NCBI GenBank assembly: GCA_021730935.1
Contig: JAKFYJ010000015.1
Coordinates: 1-64,000, forward strand
Direction: 5' to 3'
Length of the DNA stretch: 64,000 nt
Origin: Elusimicrobiota bacterium
GTDB taxonomy: Bacteria > Elusimicrobiota > Elusimicrobia > 2-02-FULL-39-32
Below the pieces are notes generated by a model, which saw nothing but the letters and a program-made list of their open reading frames with translations, was not told the origin of the DNA and made no database searches. Each line of letters begins with the position of its first letter. The stretch's first letter is position 1. The position numbers and the translations under genes are program-made. This document shows, piece after piece, positions 17,408 to 25,077 of the stretch.

Positions 17408-18201
17408 TTTTTTTCTGCCTCTTTCTTGATGAGGAGCCGGTCGCCTTCTTGGACGCCGCCGGAAACGATCTGAACCGTTTCTCCGTCCACAATGCCTATT
17501 TTTATTTCAACCGCCTGCGCCCGGCCGGAACCCCGCTTGACCCAAACTTTTCCCTCTTCAATCGCGGCAAGAGGCGCCAAAAGCGCGTCGGGAATTTCGG
17601 CAATGCCGATGGCGACATCAGCCGTCATGCCTGGGAGAATCTGCGGAGGGAGGTTCGCGACCCCGATTCGGACAAGAAAATTGTTTTCGTGGGAATAAAC
17701 TGACTGAACCGCGCCTTCGAAAGATTCTCCTCTCATGCTTTCAAAACTGATCCTGGCCTTCTGCCCTTGCCGGACGCGGAGGACAGCGCGCTGTTCGAGC
17801 GACACGACGATGTAACGGTCTTTCAGGTCTGCGAGGCTCAGGATCACGGACTGGGCAAAAACATTTTCTCCAATCTTGACCGGCAGATAAGTCACGGTCC
17901 CGTCAAAAGGCGCGGCAACGGAAACAGTCCCCTCCAGCTCAACGAGAGGCTGACCCCGCTTCACCGGATCGCCTTCCTTCACATAAAGTTTCCGCACCGT
18001 GCTGGTGACCCCAAGTTTGACCTGATAACTTTTGGAAGCCGTCACGGTCCCGATGCCGTAAACGCTCTCCAAGACCGGTCCCCGTTTGAGAGGCTGTGTC
18101 AGAGAATTTGAACCGTTCGAAACCACGCTCCGCCATTGCCAGGCCGCAGCCAAGAGGACAGCCGCGATTCCGGCGATGACGAAGGCTTTTTTATGTTTCA
18201 T
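17404..18201 (-). CDS. Periplasmic adaptor (membrane-fusion protein) of ABC exporter
   Basis: The 265-residue protein has an N-terminal membrane anchor (AFVIAGIAAVLLAAAW). The biotinyl-lipoyl-like half-motifs flank a very short hairpin (VKEGDPVKRGQPLVELEG and VAAPFDGTVTYLPVKIGENV). The beta-barrel domain and a membrane-proximal C-terminal domain (VQIVSGGVQEGDRLL) follow. It is HlyD/MacA-like but short, with almost no coiled coil. It is first in the operon with permease, ATPase and cls. A TolC-like partner could be the gene at 58819, but that is speculative. Confidence 0.86.
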   Translation of the reverse strand: MKHKKAFVIAGIAAVLLAAAWQWRSVVSNGSNSLTQPLKRGPVLESVYGIGTVTASKSYQVKLGVTSTVRKLYVKEGDPVKRGQPLVELEGTVSVAAPFDGTVTYLPVKIGENVFAQSVILSLADLKDRYIVVSLEQRAVLRVRQGQKARISFESMRGESFEGAVQSVYSHENNFLVRIGVANLPPQILPGMTADVAIGIAEIPDALLAPLAAIEEGKVWVKRGSGRAQAVEIKIGIVDGETVQIVSGGVQEGDRLLIKKEAEKK

Positions 18202-18347
18202 TCGGCAGATCTTTTCGTGCGGGAGATCATCTGGTGCCGGCCCCGGGTGCGCGTTGTTTTGCGAAACCTGTCCGCCGCCTTGTGAACCGCCGTCTTGTCA
18301 TCCGTCAAACATCCGGCTATTTTTTTCATATGGATCCCTCCATTTCC

Positions 18348-18372
18348 CCCAAGTACAGCTTAGCTGTTTGGG
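18348..18372. repeat. Imperfect 10-bp inverted repeat in exporter leader region
   Basis: CCCAA(GT)ACAGC and GCTGTTTGGG pair through ten base pairs with a 2-nt bulge and a 3-nt loop. The element lies in the 220-nt non-coding stretch between tRNA-Glu and the exporter adaptor gene, about 150 nt before its ATG. No ORF or other RNA is evident there. It could be an operator or leader hairpin. It lacks a T-run, so it is not an obvious terminator. Confidence 0.35.
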
Positions 18373-18422
18373 AGCAAGAAGGCTATGATGTGGGTCATAC
18401 TGCAGGATACGAGAGGAAAAAT

Positions 18423-18497
18423 TGGTGCGCCCGACGGGAGTTGAACCCGTGTTACGTCCTTGAAAGGGACGTGACCTAACCGCTAGTCGACGGGCGC
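18423..18497 (-). tRNA. trnE: tRNA-Glu (anticodon TTC)
   Basis: On the minus strand the acceptor GCGCCCG pairs with CGGGCGC. The anticodon stem CGTCC/GGACG encloses CTTTCAA, with anticodon TTC, and the T arm is ACGGG-TTCAACT-CCCGT. The discriminator is A, and the 3' CCA is encoded (18423-18425 on plus reads TGG). The gene lies between murC and the exporter genes, in the same orientation as both. Confidence 0.95.
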
Positions 18498-18519
18498 GTG
18501 AGCCGAAGATTATATCATT

Positions 18520-19869
18520 TTATGAAAACAGTTTCTCGCCCATCTTCCAAACATCTCCCGCGCCCAGGGTGACGAACACCGTGTCTTCGCGGATGAGCTT
18601 GCGCAGATCTTCGGAAAAGCCGTTTTGATAGAGAGCGTGAACCCTGTGGCGTTTGACGGCGGAAACCAGTTTTTTGGAGTCCACGCCTCGGAGAGGTTTC
18701 TCGCCTGCGGAATAGATTGGAAGAAGCAGAACCTTGTCGGCCCCTTTGAAACAGGCGGAGAAATCTTTCCACAACAGCTTCGTTCGGGAATATCGGTGCG
18801 GCTGGAAAAGCACCACGAGATTTTTGTGGGGATATTTTTCCCGAAGCGCCTGCAGGACAGCCCGAATTTCCGTCGGGTGGTGGCCGTAATCGTCAATCCA
18901 GACCGCGCCGTCTTTCTCTCCCCGCTTTTCGAGCCGGCGGCCCACGCTTTCAAATTTGTCCAAGGCCTTTCGGATTTGATCAAACGGAATTTTCAGCTCC
19001 ATGCCGAGCGCGCAGGCGGCGAGGGAATTCAAAATGTTGTGTTTGCCCGGCAGTTTCAAGGTCACCTGCCCGATTTTAGCGCCGTTGTGAACGAGCGTAT
19101 ACCAAGTGCCTTCGGAATATTGGTGAATATCTTCGCAGGCATATTCTGATCCGTGACTGAAACCATAGGTCACGACGCGGCGCGTCAGGCTCGGCAAAAT
19201 GGATTTGACGCCGAGATCGTCCCGGCAGACGATGTCGCAGCCATAAAAAGGCACGCGGTTGGCGAACTGAACAAAAGAAGCGCGCAAATTTTTGACCGTT
19301 TTGTGATAATCCAGATGATCGTTGTCGATGTTGGTGATGATCCCGATCGCGGGCGAAAGTTTCAGGAACGAGCCATCGGACTCATCAGCTTCGGCCACCA
19401 TGAACTCACCGTTGCCAAGTTTCGCGCCGCCGCCCAAATGCTTCACTTTTCCGCCGATGATGAAGGTGGGGTCCCAGCCCGCTTCCTGCAAAATGGCCGC
19501 GGCCATAGACGTGGTGGTGGTTTTTCCGTGAGAGCCCGCAACCGCGATCGTATATTTCAGCCGAGCGATTTCCGCAAGCATTTCGATGCGGGGCACGACG
19601 GGTATTTTGTGTTTTCTGGCGAAAACGACTTCGGGATTTTCTTTTTTGACTGCGGTGGAAGTGACCACGACTTGCGCGGGGCCGACATTCTCTTCGCGGT
19701 GCCCATAAAAAATTTTCGCGCCCAACCCCATGAGCCGAACCGTGACGTCGGTCTCCTTCAAATCAGAACCGCTCACCTGATATCCCAAAGTGAGAAGAAC
19801 CTCGGCGATGCCCGACATTCCGGACCCGCCGATCCCCACAAAATGAATGTTTTGGATGGTTTTAAACAT
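18520..19869 (-). CDS. murC: UDP-N-acetylmuramate--L-alanine ligase
   Basis: MurC adds L-Ala to UDP-MurNAc in peptidoglycan synthesis. The 449-residue protein starts with the nucleotide-binding IHFVGIGGSGMSGIAEVL, has the ATP loop AVAGSHGKTTTTSM near residue 108, the Mur central-domain pattern TNIDNDHLDYH, and the C-terminal domain with YGHHPTEIRAVLQAL. Length is slightly short but complete. No other mur genes are adjacent. It follows the rlmI-like gene by 8 nt on the minus strand. Confidence 0.95.
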   Translation of the reverse strand: MFKTIQNIHFVGIGGSGMSGIAEVLLTLGYQVSGSDLKETDVTVRLMGLGAKIFYGHREENVGPAQVVVTSTAVKKENPEVVFARKHKIPVVPRIEMLAEIARLKYTIAVAGSHGKTTTTSMAAAILQEAGWDPTFIIGGKVKHLGGGAKLGNGEFMVAEADESDGSFLKLSPAIGIITNIDNDHLDYHKTVKNLRASFVQFANRVPFYGCDIVCRDDLGVKSILPSLTRRVVTYGFSHGSEYACEDIHQYSEGTWYTLVHNGAKIGQVTLKLPGKHNILNSLAACALGMELKIPFDQIRKALDKFESVGRRLEKRGEKDGAVWIDDYGHHPTEIRAVLQALREKYPHKNLVVLFQPHRYSRTKLLWKDFSACFKGADKVLLLPIYSAGEKPLRGVDSKKLVSAVKRHRVHALYQNGFSEDLRKLIREDTVFVTLGAGDVWKMGEKLFS

Positions 19870-19877
19870 ACGAAAAT

Positions 19878-21062
19878 TTAGTCTATTTTAACAATCGCGC
19901 ATTTGAGATATTCGGTCTCGGGCATGGCCAGGTGAATGGGGTGGTCCCGCGACTGGCCCCGCATCTCGAGGAGCCGCGCCGTCCGTTTCTGTTCAGCGGC
20001 GGCGCTGTTGATCATCTTTAAAAAATCGTCCCGGCGGATGTGATGCGAGCAAGAGCAAGAAATTAAAATTCCGCCCTTGTTCAGGCACGCGATCGCCAGT
20101 TCGTTCAGCTTGCCGTATTTCCTGAGCCCCGCAAAAACCGTCTTTTTCGTCTTGGCCAAAGCCGGCGGATCCAGCACGATGATATCAAATTTTTTCTTTT
20201 CCGCCTGAAACCCCGCCAATGCCGCTTCAACGTCTTCCTGAAGGACATTGCCCTTGAGGCCGTTGATGGCGTAATTTTTCCGGATGAGGTCACAGGCTGG
20301 CGCGGAGGAATCGATGCTGGTGACGCTGGCCGCTCCGCCCTGAGCCGCATAAACGCCGAAGGAGCCGACATAAGAATAACAGTCGAGGACGCTCTTGCCC
20401 TTGGCATAAAAAGTGAGGCGGACGCGGTTTTCTCTCTGATCAAAAAAGAACCCGGACTTTTGGCCGGACTGAGGATCCGCCATAAACTTCAATTTGTTGC
20501 CATGGAACCCCTGGGTTATTTCGATGGGCCCCTCAAACTTTCCGTCCACAAAACCCACTTCGTCCTTGGCGCCTTCCATCGCGCGCATGGAACTGTCGCT
20601 TTTGTTGTAGATGGCTTTGGGCGAAAATATTTTTTTGAGCGCGGAATAAACGATGGGCAAAAGCAGGTCAATCCCCAAGCAATACGACTGCACGACAAAA
20701 ACGTCGCCGAAACGGTCGATGATGAGTCCGGGCAGAAAATCGGATTCTCCGAACACGAGGCGATAAGCGGTTTCGCCGGGAAAAAGTTCTTCGCGGAGAA
20801 AGAGGGCGTTCCGGATGCGGGCTTCAATGAACGCTTCGTCGATTTCTTCGGGTTTATGAGTGAGGATGCGGAGCGCGATCAAAGAATGTGGATTGCAAAA
20901 TCCGCGGCCCACGAATTGCTTGCGCGCGGAATAAATGTCCACGAGCCCGCCGGGCGTGACATCCTCCTCGGCTTTGTCGATTTCGTTGGAGAACACCCAG
21001 AGGTGCCCTTCTTCCACGCGTTTTTCGCTGTGGGGTTTTAAATAAACTTGAGGATATTCCAT
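19878..21062 (-). CDS. RlmI-like 23S rRNA (cytosine-C5) methyltransferase
   Basis: An N-terminal PUA domain (VYLKPHSEKRVEEGHLWVFSNE) and an EEHEE region are followed by a class I SAM methyltransferase with LDCYSYVGSFGVYAA (motif I), DIIVLDPPALAKTKK (motif IV, DPP) and a C-terminal SCSCSHHI. This fits the RlmI/YccW family, which methylates 23S rRNA C1962 in E. coli. The track start (21176) runs into queD. ATG 21062 (MEYPQVYLKPH) lies just after the queD stop and matches family N-termini. It is probably co-transcribed with queD-like and murC. Confidence 0.87.
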   Translation of the reverse strand: MEYPQVYLKPHSEKRVEEGHLWVFSNEIDKAEEDVTPGGLVDIYSARKQFVGRGFCNPHSLIALRILTHKPEEIDEAFIEARIRNALFLREELFPGETAYRLVFGESDFLPGLIIDRFGDVFVVQSYCLGIDLLLPIVYSALKKIFSPKAIYNKSDSSMRAMEGAKDEVGFVDGKFEGPIEITQGFHGNKLKFMADPQSGQKSGFFFDQRENRVRLTFYAKGKSVLDCYSYVGSFGVYAAQGGAASVTSIDSSAPACDLIRKNYAINGLKGNVLQEDVEAALAGFQAEKKKFDIIVLDPPALAKTKKTVFAGLRKYGKLNELAIACLNKGGILISCSCSHHIRRDDFLKMINSAAAEQKRTARLLEMRGQSRDHPIHLAMPETEYLKCAIVKID

Positions 21063-21063
21063 T

Positions 21064-21432
21064 TTATTCCGGGAGATAACTCGCGGCTCCTGATTCTGTT
21101 TCCCACACAGTGACGCGAGAGGGTTTCGGGGACGGGAGCGCTTTGACGAATTCTTCGCAGATCCAGCGCGCGACATTTTCCGCGGAAGGGTTCAACTTGT
21201 CGAAAGGCGGCACAACGTTCAGGTTTTTATAGTCAATTTTTGAGATGATTTTATCGAGGATCTGCTGAACCTCGACGAAATCCACGAGATATTCCTCCGG
21301 CTGGACCAGCTTTTGTCCGCTGAAAACGACGCGGACGCGCCAGTTGTGACCGTGGAGCGGCTCATCAACCCCATGATAATTGCGCAGGAAATGCGCGCTC
21401 GAGAAAGTTTTTTCAACCTGAACTTCGTACAT
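21064..21432 (-). CDS. QueD/PTPS-family protein lacking the usual catalytic Cys
   Basis: The 122-residue protein has the 6-carboxy-tetrahydropterin synthase fold signature: FSSAHFLRNYHG with one zinc His, and LHGHNWRVRVVF with the other two. The motif normally reads CxxLHGH, but here it is DEPLHGH, so Asp occupies the catalytic Cys position. QueC, QueF and QueA are encoded 30 kb away, which favours a queuosine context. The substitution, however, makes classical QueD activity doubtful. An altered PTPS activity, or a second true QueD elsewhere, is possible. Divergent from lgt. Confidence 0.8.
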   Translation of the reverse strand: MYEVQVEKTFSSAHFLRNYHGVDEPLHGHNWRVRVVFSGQKLVQPEEYLVDFVEVQQILDKIISKIDYKNLNVVPPFDKLNPSAENVARWICEEFVKALPSPKPSRVTVWETESGAASYLPE

Positions 21433-21451
21433 CTATACAGTTTACAAAATA

Positions 21452-21457
21452 TATAAT
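21452..21457 (+). promoter_or_regulatory. -10 element (TATAAT) 6 nt before lgt start
   Basis: A perfect TATAAT at 21452-21457 is followed by six nucleotides and the lgt ATG, which would place the transcription start at or next to the A of the start codon. The -35 region is not recognisable. No Shine-Dalgarno can fit. This is one of several such arrangements in the window. Confidence 0.55.
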
Positions 21458-21463
21458 AGGAAT

Positions 21464-22246
21464 ATGTTCCCCATCCTCATCCGCCTGGGCCCGATCACTC
21501 TGCACACCTATGGTTTATTGGTGGCTCTGGGAATTTTCGCGGGCATCAAGATCTGCATCCGCGCCGCGTCCAAAGACGGATTTTCCGGCAAAGAAGTTCA
21601 GGACTCCATTTATCAGCTCGGGTTTTATGTCATGCTCTCCGGCATTTTGGGCGCGCGTGTGTTTTATGTCGTCACTCACTGGGCGGAGTTTTCTGCAAAT
21701 ATCACCGACGTCATAAAAATCTGGCAGGGCGGCCTCGTCTTTTACGGCGGACTGATCGGAGCCCTCGTCGGATTTTATGTCTGGAACCGCTCAAAGCCCT
21801 TCGCCGCGGACTGGAAGCAAGTCACAGACTGGATCGCGCCTTCGCTTGCGTTCGGACACGCGCTGGGCCGCCTGGGCTGTTTCGCGGCCGGATGCTGTTA
21901 TGGCAAAGTCACCGATGAGCCGTGGGGCGTCACATTCCTCAATCCTGACTCTCTCGCTCCGCTCGGAATTCCCTTGCATCCGACACAAATATACGAATCG
22001 ATTTTCCTGATCCTCCTCGGCTGTTTCCTCCTCCGGCGCCTGTCCAAAACGCATCAAGACCCCAACCGAAAGCGCGGCGCCATATTCATAGAATACCTTC
22101 TTATATATAGCGTCGGCCGTTTCCTGATCGAATTCTTGCGCGCCGACGAACCTCTCCAAGGGGGGCTTTCTCCCGGGCAAATGGTAAGTTTGGTGATTTT
22201 TGCCTCGGCGCTCGCCTTCGCAATTAAACGAAAAAATGTTCGGTAG
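21464..22246 (+). CDS. lgt: Prolipoprotein diacylglyceryl transferase
   Basis: Lgt transfers diacylglycerol from phosphatidylglycerol to the lipobox Cys of prolipoproteins in the inner membrane. The 260-residue protein has about seven membrane segments. It opens IRLGPITLHTYGLLVALGIF with the family Tyr/His region. The signature is GRLGCFAAGCCYGK near residue 140, followed by HPTQIYES and the C-terminal GRFLIEFLRADE. The gene is complete. Its 3' end overlaps the DUF3592 gene by 11 nt. Confidence 0.94.
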   Translation: MFPILIRLGPITLHTYGLLVALGIFAGIKICIRAASKDGFSGKEVQDSIYQLGFYVMLSGILGARVFYVVTHWAEFSANITDVIKIWQGGLVFYGGLIGALVGFYVWNRSKPFAADWKQVTDWIAPSLAFGHALGRLGCFAAGCCYGKVTDEPWGVTFLNPDSLAPLGIPLHPTQIYESIFLILLGCFLLRRLSKTHQDPNRKRGAIFIEYLLIYSVGRFLIEFLRADEPLQGGLSPGQMVSLVIFASALAFAIKRKNVR

Positions 22247-22757
22247 ATTCCGCCTGAACGGCCTGGACATGGCCAAGATCGGGGGCAGTCTCCTGATGAT
22301 CATCGGGCTCACTGTCATCACCTTTCGCTTCACGGATATCCACGCCTCCATCCTCACTCTTTCATGGCAAAAAACCCGAGGTGAAATTATTTCGTCAACC
22401 GTCGTCGAACGCACCTCTTCCGCCCACAAACCCCAGGCTGGCCAAGTGCCCAGCAAACGCTCCATCCCCTATCATTTCTTCGATCCCGAAATCGTTTATC
22501 ATTACACGGTCGACGGCAAAGAATATCAATCCAACTCGATCCACGCCGTTTCAGGCGGCCCCTTCACTCAAAGCTCCGCCCAAGGCATTGTGAATGATTA
22601 TCCCGTCAGTTCCCCCGTGACCGTTTTTTATCATCCCGCCAACCCCGCGCAAGCCGCCCTCAAACGCCTGCCGGACTTGTGGGCCCTCTTCTTCATCGCC
22701 CTCGGCCTATATCTGTCAGGCCTCGGTTACCTGGTCTTTCAGGGCCCGGGGGTTTGA
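22236..22757 (+). CDS. DUF3592 membrane protein
   Basis: This 173-residue protein has a hydrophobic helix at about residues 12-30 and another near 145-165. Between them is the DUF3592 pattern: TRGEIISSTVVE, IVYHYTVDGKEYQSN and SPVTVFYHPANPAQAAL. The function of the family is unknown. The track start at 22200 lies deep in lgt, so ATG 22236 (MFGRFRLNG) is preferred. It shares an 11-nt overlap with lgt and is probably co-expressed with it. Confidence 0.78.
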   Translation: MFGRFRLNGLDMAKIGGSLLMIIGLTVITFRFTDIHASILTLSWQKTRGEIISSTVVERTSSAHKPQAGQVPSKRSIPYHFFDPEIVYHYTVDGKEYQSNSIHAVSGGPFTQSSAQGIVNDYPVSSPVTVFYHPANPAQAALKRLPDLWALFFIALGLYLSGLGYLVFQGPGV

Positions 22758-22881
22758 TACACCTGCTCACCTCGTAAAACTTTCCTACACATATAGACAT
22801 AATTAGCGTCTTTTCTCACTTGCGGTTCTGGGGTATGCTATACACCATGAAGCAAACATCCCTTGACCTTATGTTGCGTCC

Positions 22882-23217
22882 ATGCTACACTTAATACAGA
22901 TCTATCACGCTCCCCATGGGCGGGCTCCATTCCAGGATTGGTATGAAGACTTGCGAGACGAAAAGGCCAAAGGCATCATCACTGCGCGTCTTGGCCGCGT
23001 CAGGGTCGGCAACCTGGGGGACTGCAAATCAGTGGGGCAAGGAATCTTGGAGCTGCGGATCAACTTCGGGCCTGGATACCGGGTATATTTAGGTCAGGAT
23101 GGCCCGGACCTCATCATTCTGCTCTGCGGGGGCGACAAAAAATCCCAGCGCAAGGATATCGAGAACGCTCAAAAATATTGGGAAGATTATAAACGGAATA
23201 AAAATGAAACAAAATAA
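22882..23217 (+). CDS. HigB/RelE-type toxin of an addiction module
   Basis: The 111-residue protein matches the RelE/ParE superfamily subgroup annotated as addiction-module killer proteins. It contains PFQDWYEDLRDEKAKGIITARLGRV, then ELRINFGPGYRVYL, then ILLCGGDKKSQRKDIENAQKYWED. Such toxins usually cleave mRNA on the ribosome. A TATGTT hexamer lies 6 nt before the ATG. The cognate antitoxin gene overlaps its 3' end by 14 nt, the toxin-first order of HigBA modules. Confidence 0.88.
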   Translation: MLHLIQIYHAPHGRAPFQDWYEDLRDEKAKGIITARLGRVRVGNLGDCKSVGQGILELRINFGPGYRVYLGQDGPDLIILLCGGDKKSQRKDIENAQKYWEDYKRNKNETK

Positions 23218-23542
23218 GCAGAAAAGAGTGTTGACCACGCCTTATGAAGACTTTCTGGACAAACAATTAAAGTCCCCGAAAGCTTGCGTGGCTTATTTGA
23301 ACGCGGCTCTCGATCAGGACGACGACGAAGCCTTCCTGCTTGCCCTCAGGGATGTTGCCCGCGCCCAGGGCGGACTTTCTCGTTTGGCCCAGATGGCCAA
23401 AATTCACCGCGTCACTCTGCACAGGATGATGTCTAAACATGGAAACCCCCTCCTTCACAATGTCACAGGCCTCCTGCATGTGATGGGCCTCAAGCTGACT
23501 GTGACGCCGCAACACCCTCAAAAGTTCAGCCGCGCGGCTTGA
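23204..23542 (+). CDS. HigA-type antitoxin
   Basis: The 112-residue protein has a helix-turn-helix region (GGLSRLAQMAKIHRVTLHRMMSKHG) characteristic of the addiction-module antidote family that partners the preceding toxin. It opens TTPYEDFLDKQLKSPKACVAYLNAALDQDDDEAFLLALRDV, also typical of that family. The track start (23099) lies inside the toxin frame. ATG 23204 gives the expected N-terminus. It should bind the toxin and repress the operon. The TGA overlaps the -35 hexamer of the downstream riboswitch promoter. Confidence 0.87.
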   Translation: MKQNKQKRVLTTPYEDFLDKQLKSPKACVAYLNAALDQDDDEAFLLALRDVARAQGGLSRLAQMAKIHRVTLHRMMSKHGNPLLHNVTGLLHVMGLKLTVTPQHPQKFSRAA

Positions 23543-23568
23543 CATTCCCTGTCCAAATCTAATATAAT
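23539..23568 (+). promoter_or_regulatory. Consensus promoter of the SAM-riboswitch operon
   Basis: TTGACA (23539-23544) and TATAAT (23563-23568) are both perfect sigma-70 hexamers, spaced 18 nt. The -35 overlaps the antitoxin stop codon. Transcription should start near 23575, a few nucleotides before the riboswitch P1 stem. Confidence 0.85.
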
Positions 23569-23586
23569 CATCAAAGTTTAGTTTTT

Positions 23587-23770
23587 CTCTTATCGAGAGT
23601 GGTGGAGGGATAAGGCCCGATGAAACCACGGCAACCGCTTTGAAAGCCCTCAAAGGCCAGGTGCTAAAGCCAGTTTCAATTTGAAGCCCCGAAGTTTGGG
23701 GACGAACATTGAGATGCGATAAGAGGAGAAACATTCCAGCCCGAGCGGAATTTCTCCTCTCGGGTTTTTT
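23587..23770 (+). ncRNA. SAM-I (S-box) riboswitch with antiterminator and terminator
   Basis: The S-box core is clear: GTGGAGGGATAAGGCCCGAT, GAAACCACGGCAACCG and GGTGCTAAAGCCA follow in order. P1 is a perfect 9-bp helix, CTCTTATCG (23587-23595) with CGATAAGAG (23717-23725). Its 3' strand overlaps AGAGGAGAAA (23722-23731), which can pair instead with TTTCTCCTCT (23751-23760). That helix sequesters part of a terminator, CCCGAG (23740-23745) with CTCGGG (23759-23764), which is followed by TTTTTT. SAM binding should stabilise P1, free the terminator and switch the operon off. The riboswitch controls thrC-like, moaD-like and NIL genes. Confidence 0.93.
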
Positions 23771-23799
23771 ATATATAAGGGCTCCGCAAGGAGAATGTC

Positions 23800-25059
23800 A
23801 TGAGCAAGATTAAAGCGTTAAAGTGTAAGGAATGCGGCCAGGAAACCCCCGCGGTCGCCAAACATGTCTGCGAGTTCTGCTTCGGGCCTCTCGAAGTGGT
23901 CTACGATTACGACGCCATCCGCAAAGAAATTTCCCGCGAAAAAATCGAGTCTCGCCCCCGCACCCTCTGGAGATATTGGGACCTCCTCCCCGTTGAAACC
24001 CGCGAACCCGTCACGCTTGGAGAAGGGTTCACTCCTTTATTTAAGTCCCGCAACCTGGGCAAAATGCTCGGCCTCAAAAATCTCTATTTCAAGAACGATA
24101 CGGTCAACCCCACATTCTCCTTCAAAGACCGCGTGGTCACAGTGGCTCTCACGAGAAGCCGCGAACTGGGCTTTGACACGGTCGCCTGCGCTTCCACGGG
24201 AAACTTGGCAGGCGCAGTTGCGGCCTATGGTTCCGTCGGAGGATTCAGGACTTTCGTGTTTATTCCGGCAGATCTGGAAAAAGGCAAAGTCGTGGGCGCG
24301 GGCGTTTATGACCCCATCATCGTGGGCGTCAAGGGAAATTATGACGATGTGAACCGGCTTTGCGCCGAAGTTGCTGACCAATATCGCTGGGCTTTCGTGA
24401 ATGTGAACATTCGTCCTTATTATGCTGAAGGTTCCAAAACCCTTGGCTTCGAAGTGGCCGAACAGCTCGGCTGGCGCGCACCGGACCATGTTGTGGTGCC
24501 TGCCGCGTCCGGTTCCTTGCTCACCAAAATATACAAAGGCCTGGGCGAGTTTCACCAGCTGGGTTTGATCCCGGAATTCCACACGAAAATTTCCGTCGCT
24601 CAGGCGGCGGGATGCTCTCCCATCGTGACAGCCATCAAGGAAAAATCTGACATTGTGAAACCTGTCATCCCGCACACCATCGCCAAATCCATCGCCATCG
24701 GGAACCCCGCGGACGGATATTACGCTTCAAAAGTGGTGCAGAAGACCGGAGGCTCAGGAGAATCAGTCACGGACGACGAAATTGTGGAAGGCATCAAGCT
24801 GCTGGCCAAGCACGAAGGCGTCTTCGCCGAAACGGCAGGCGGCACGACGGTGGCCGTGTTGAAAAAACTCGTTGAATTAGGTAGGATTGAACGAGACGAG
24901 ACCGTGGTGGCATACATCACCGGAAACGGCTTGAAAACCCAAGAAGCAGTGGCAGAAAAAGTTTCCAAGCCGCACTTGATCGATGCTCAGATCAACCAAT
25001 TCCGGGACCTCTACGATTCCATCGTCAAGTCCAAGCGCCCCGAACCCGTCGGCGCATAA
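23800..25059 (+). CDS. thrC: Threonine-synthase-like PLP enzyme under SAM control
   Basis: This is a fold-type II PLP enzyme of 419 residues. A zinc-ribbon-like N-terminus (CKECG and CEFCFG) is followed by the PLP-lysine motif NPTFSFKDR near residue 103, the substrate loop ASTGNLAGAVAAY, and GSGSLLTKI-type phosphate contacts (PAASGSLLTK). Threonine synthase converts O-phosphohomoserine to threonine. Control by a SAM-off riboswitch, and linkage to a sulfur carrier and a NIL protein, suggest it may instead, or also, make homocysteine from O-phosphohomoserine, much as CysM uses CysO. A plain thrC remains possible. SD AAGGAG. Confidence 0.85.
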   Translation: MSKIKALKCKECGQETPAVAKHVCEFCFGPLEVVYDYDAIRKEISREKIESRPRTLWRYWDLLPVETREPVTLGEGFTPLFKSRNLGKMLGLKNLYFKNDTVNPTFSFKDRVVTVALTRSRELGFDTVACASTGNLAGAVAAYGSVGGFRTFVFIPADLEKGKVVGAGVYDPIIVGVKGNYDDVNRLCAEVADQYRWAFVNVNIRPYYAEGSKTLGFEVAEQLGWRAPDHVVVPAASGSLLTKIYKGLGEFHQLGLIPEFHTKISVAQAAGCSPIVTAIKEKSDIVKPVIPHTIAKSIAIGNPADGYYASKVVQKTGGSGESVTDDEIVEGIKLLAKHEGVFAETAGGTTVAVLKKLVELGRIERDETVVAYITGNGLKTQEAVAEKVSKPHLIDAQINQFRDLYDSIVKSKRPEPVGA

Positions 25060-25077
25060 AATTTAGCGGAGGAAATC

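Noticed and set aside
22818-22845. TTGCGG ... TATGCTATAC as the toxin-antitoxin promoter
   Set aside because: Spacing between the candidate hexamers is only 8-12 nt, too short for a sigma-70 promoter.
22848-22895. 15-codon ORF before the HigB-type toxin as a leader peptide
   Set aside because: No SD, no codon pattern of an attenuator, and it runs into the toxin start. Chance is sufficient.
23721-23760. AGAGGAGAAA/TTTCTCCTCT hairpin as the riboswitch terminator
   Set aside because: It is not followed directly by a T-run. The CCCGAG/CTCGGG helix is, so the larger hairpin is better read as the antiterminator.
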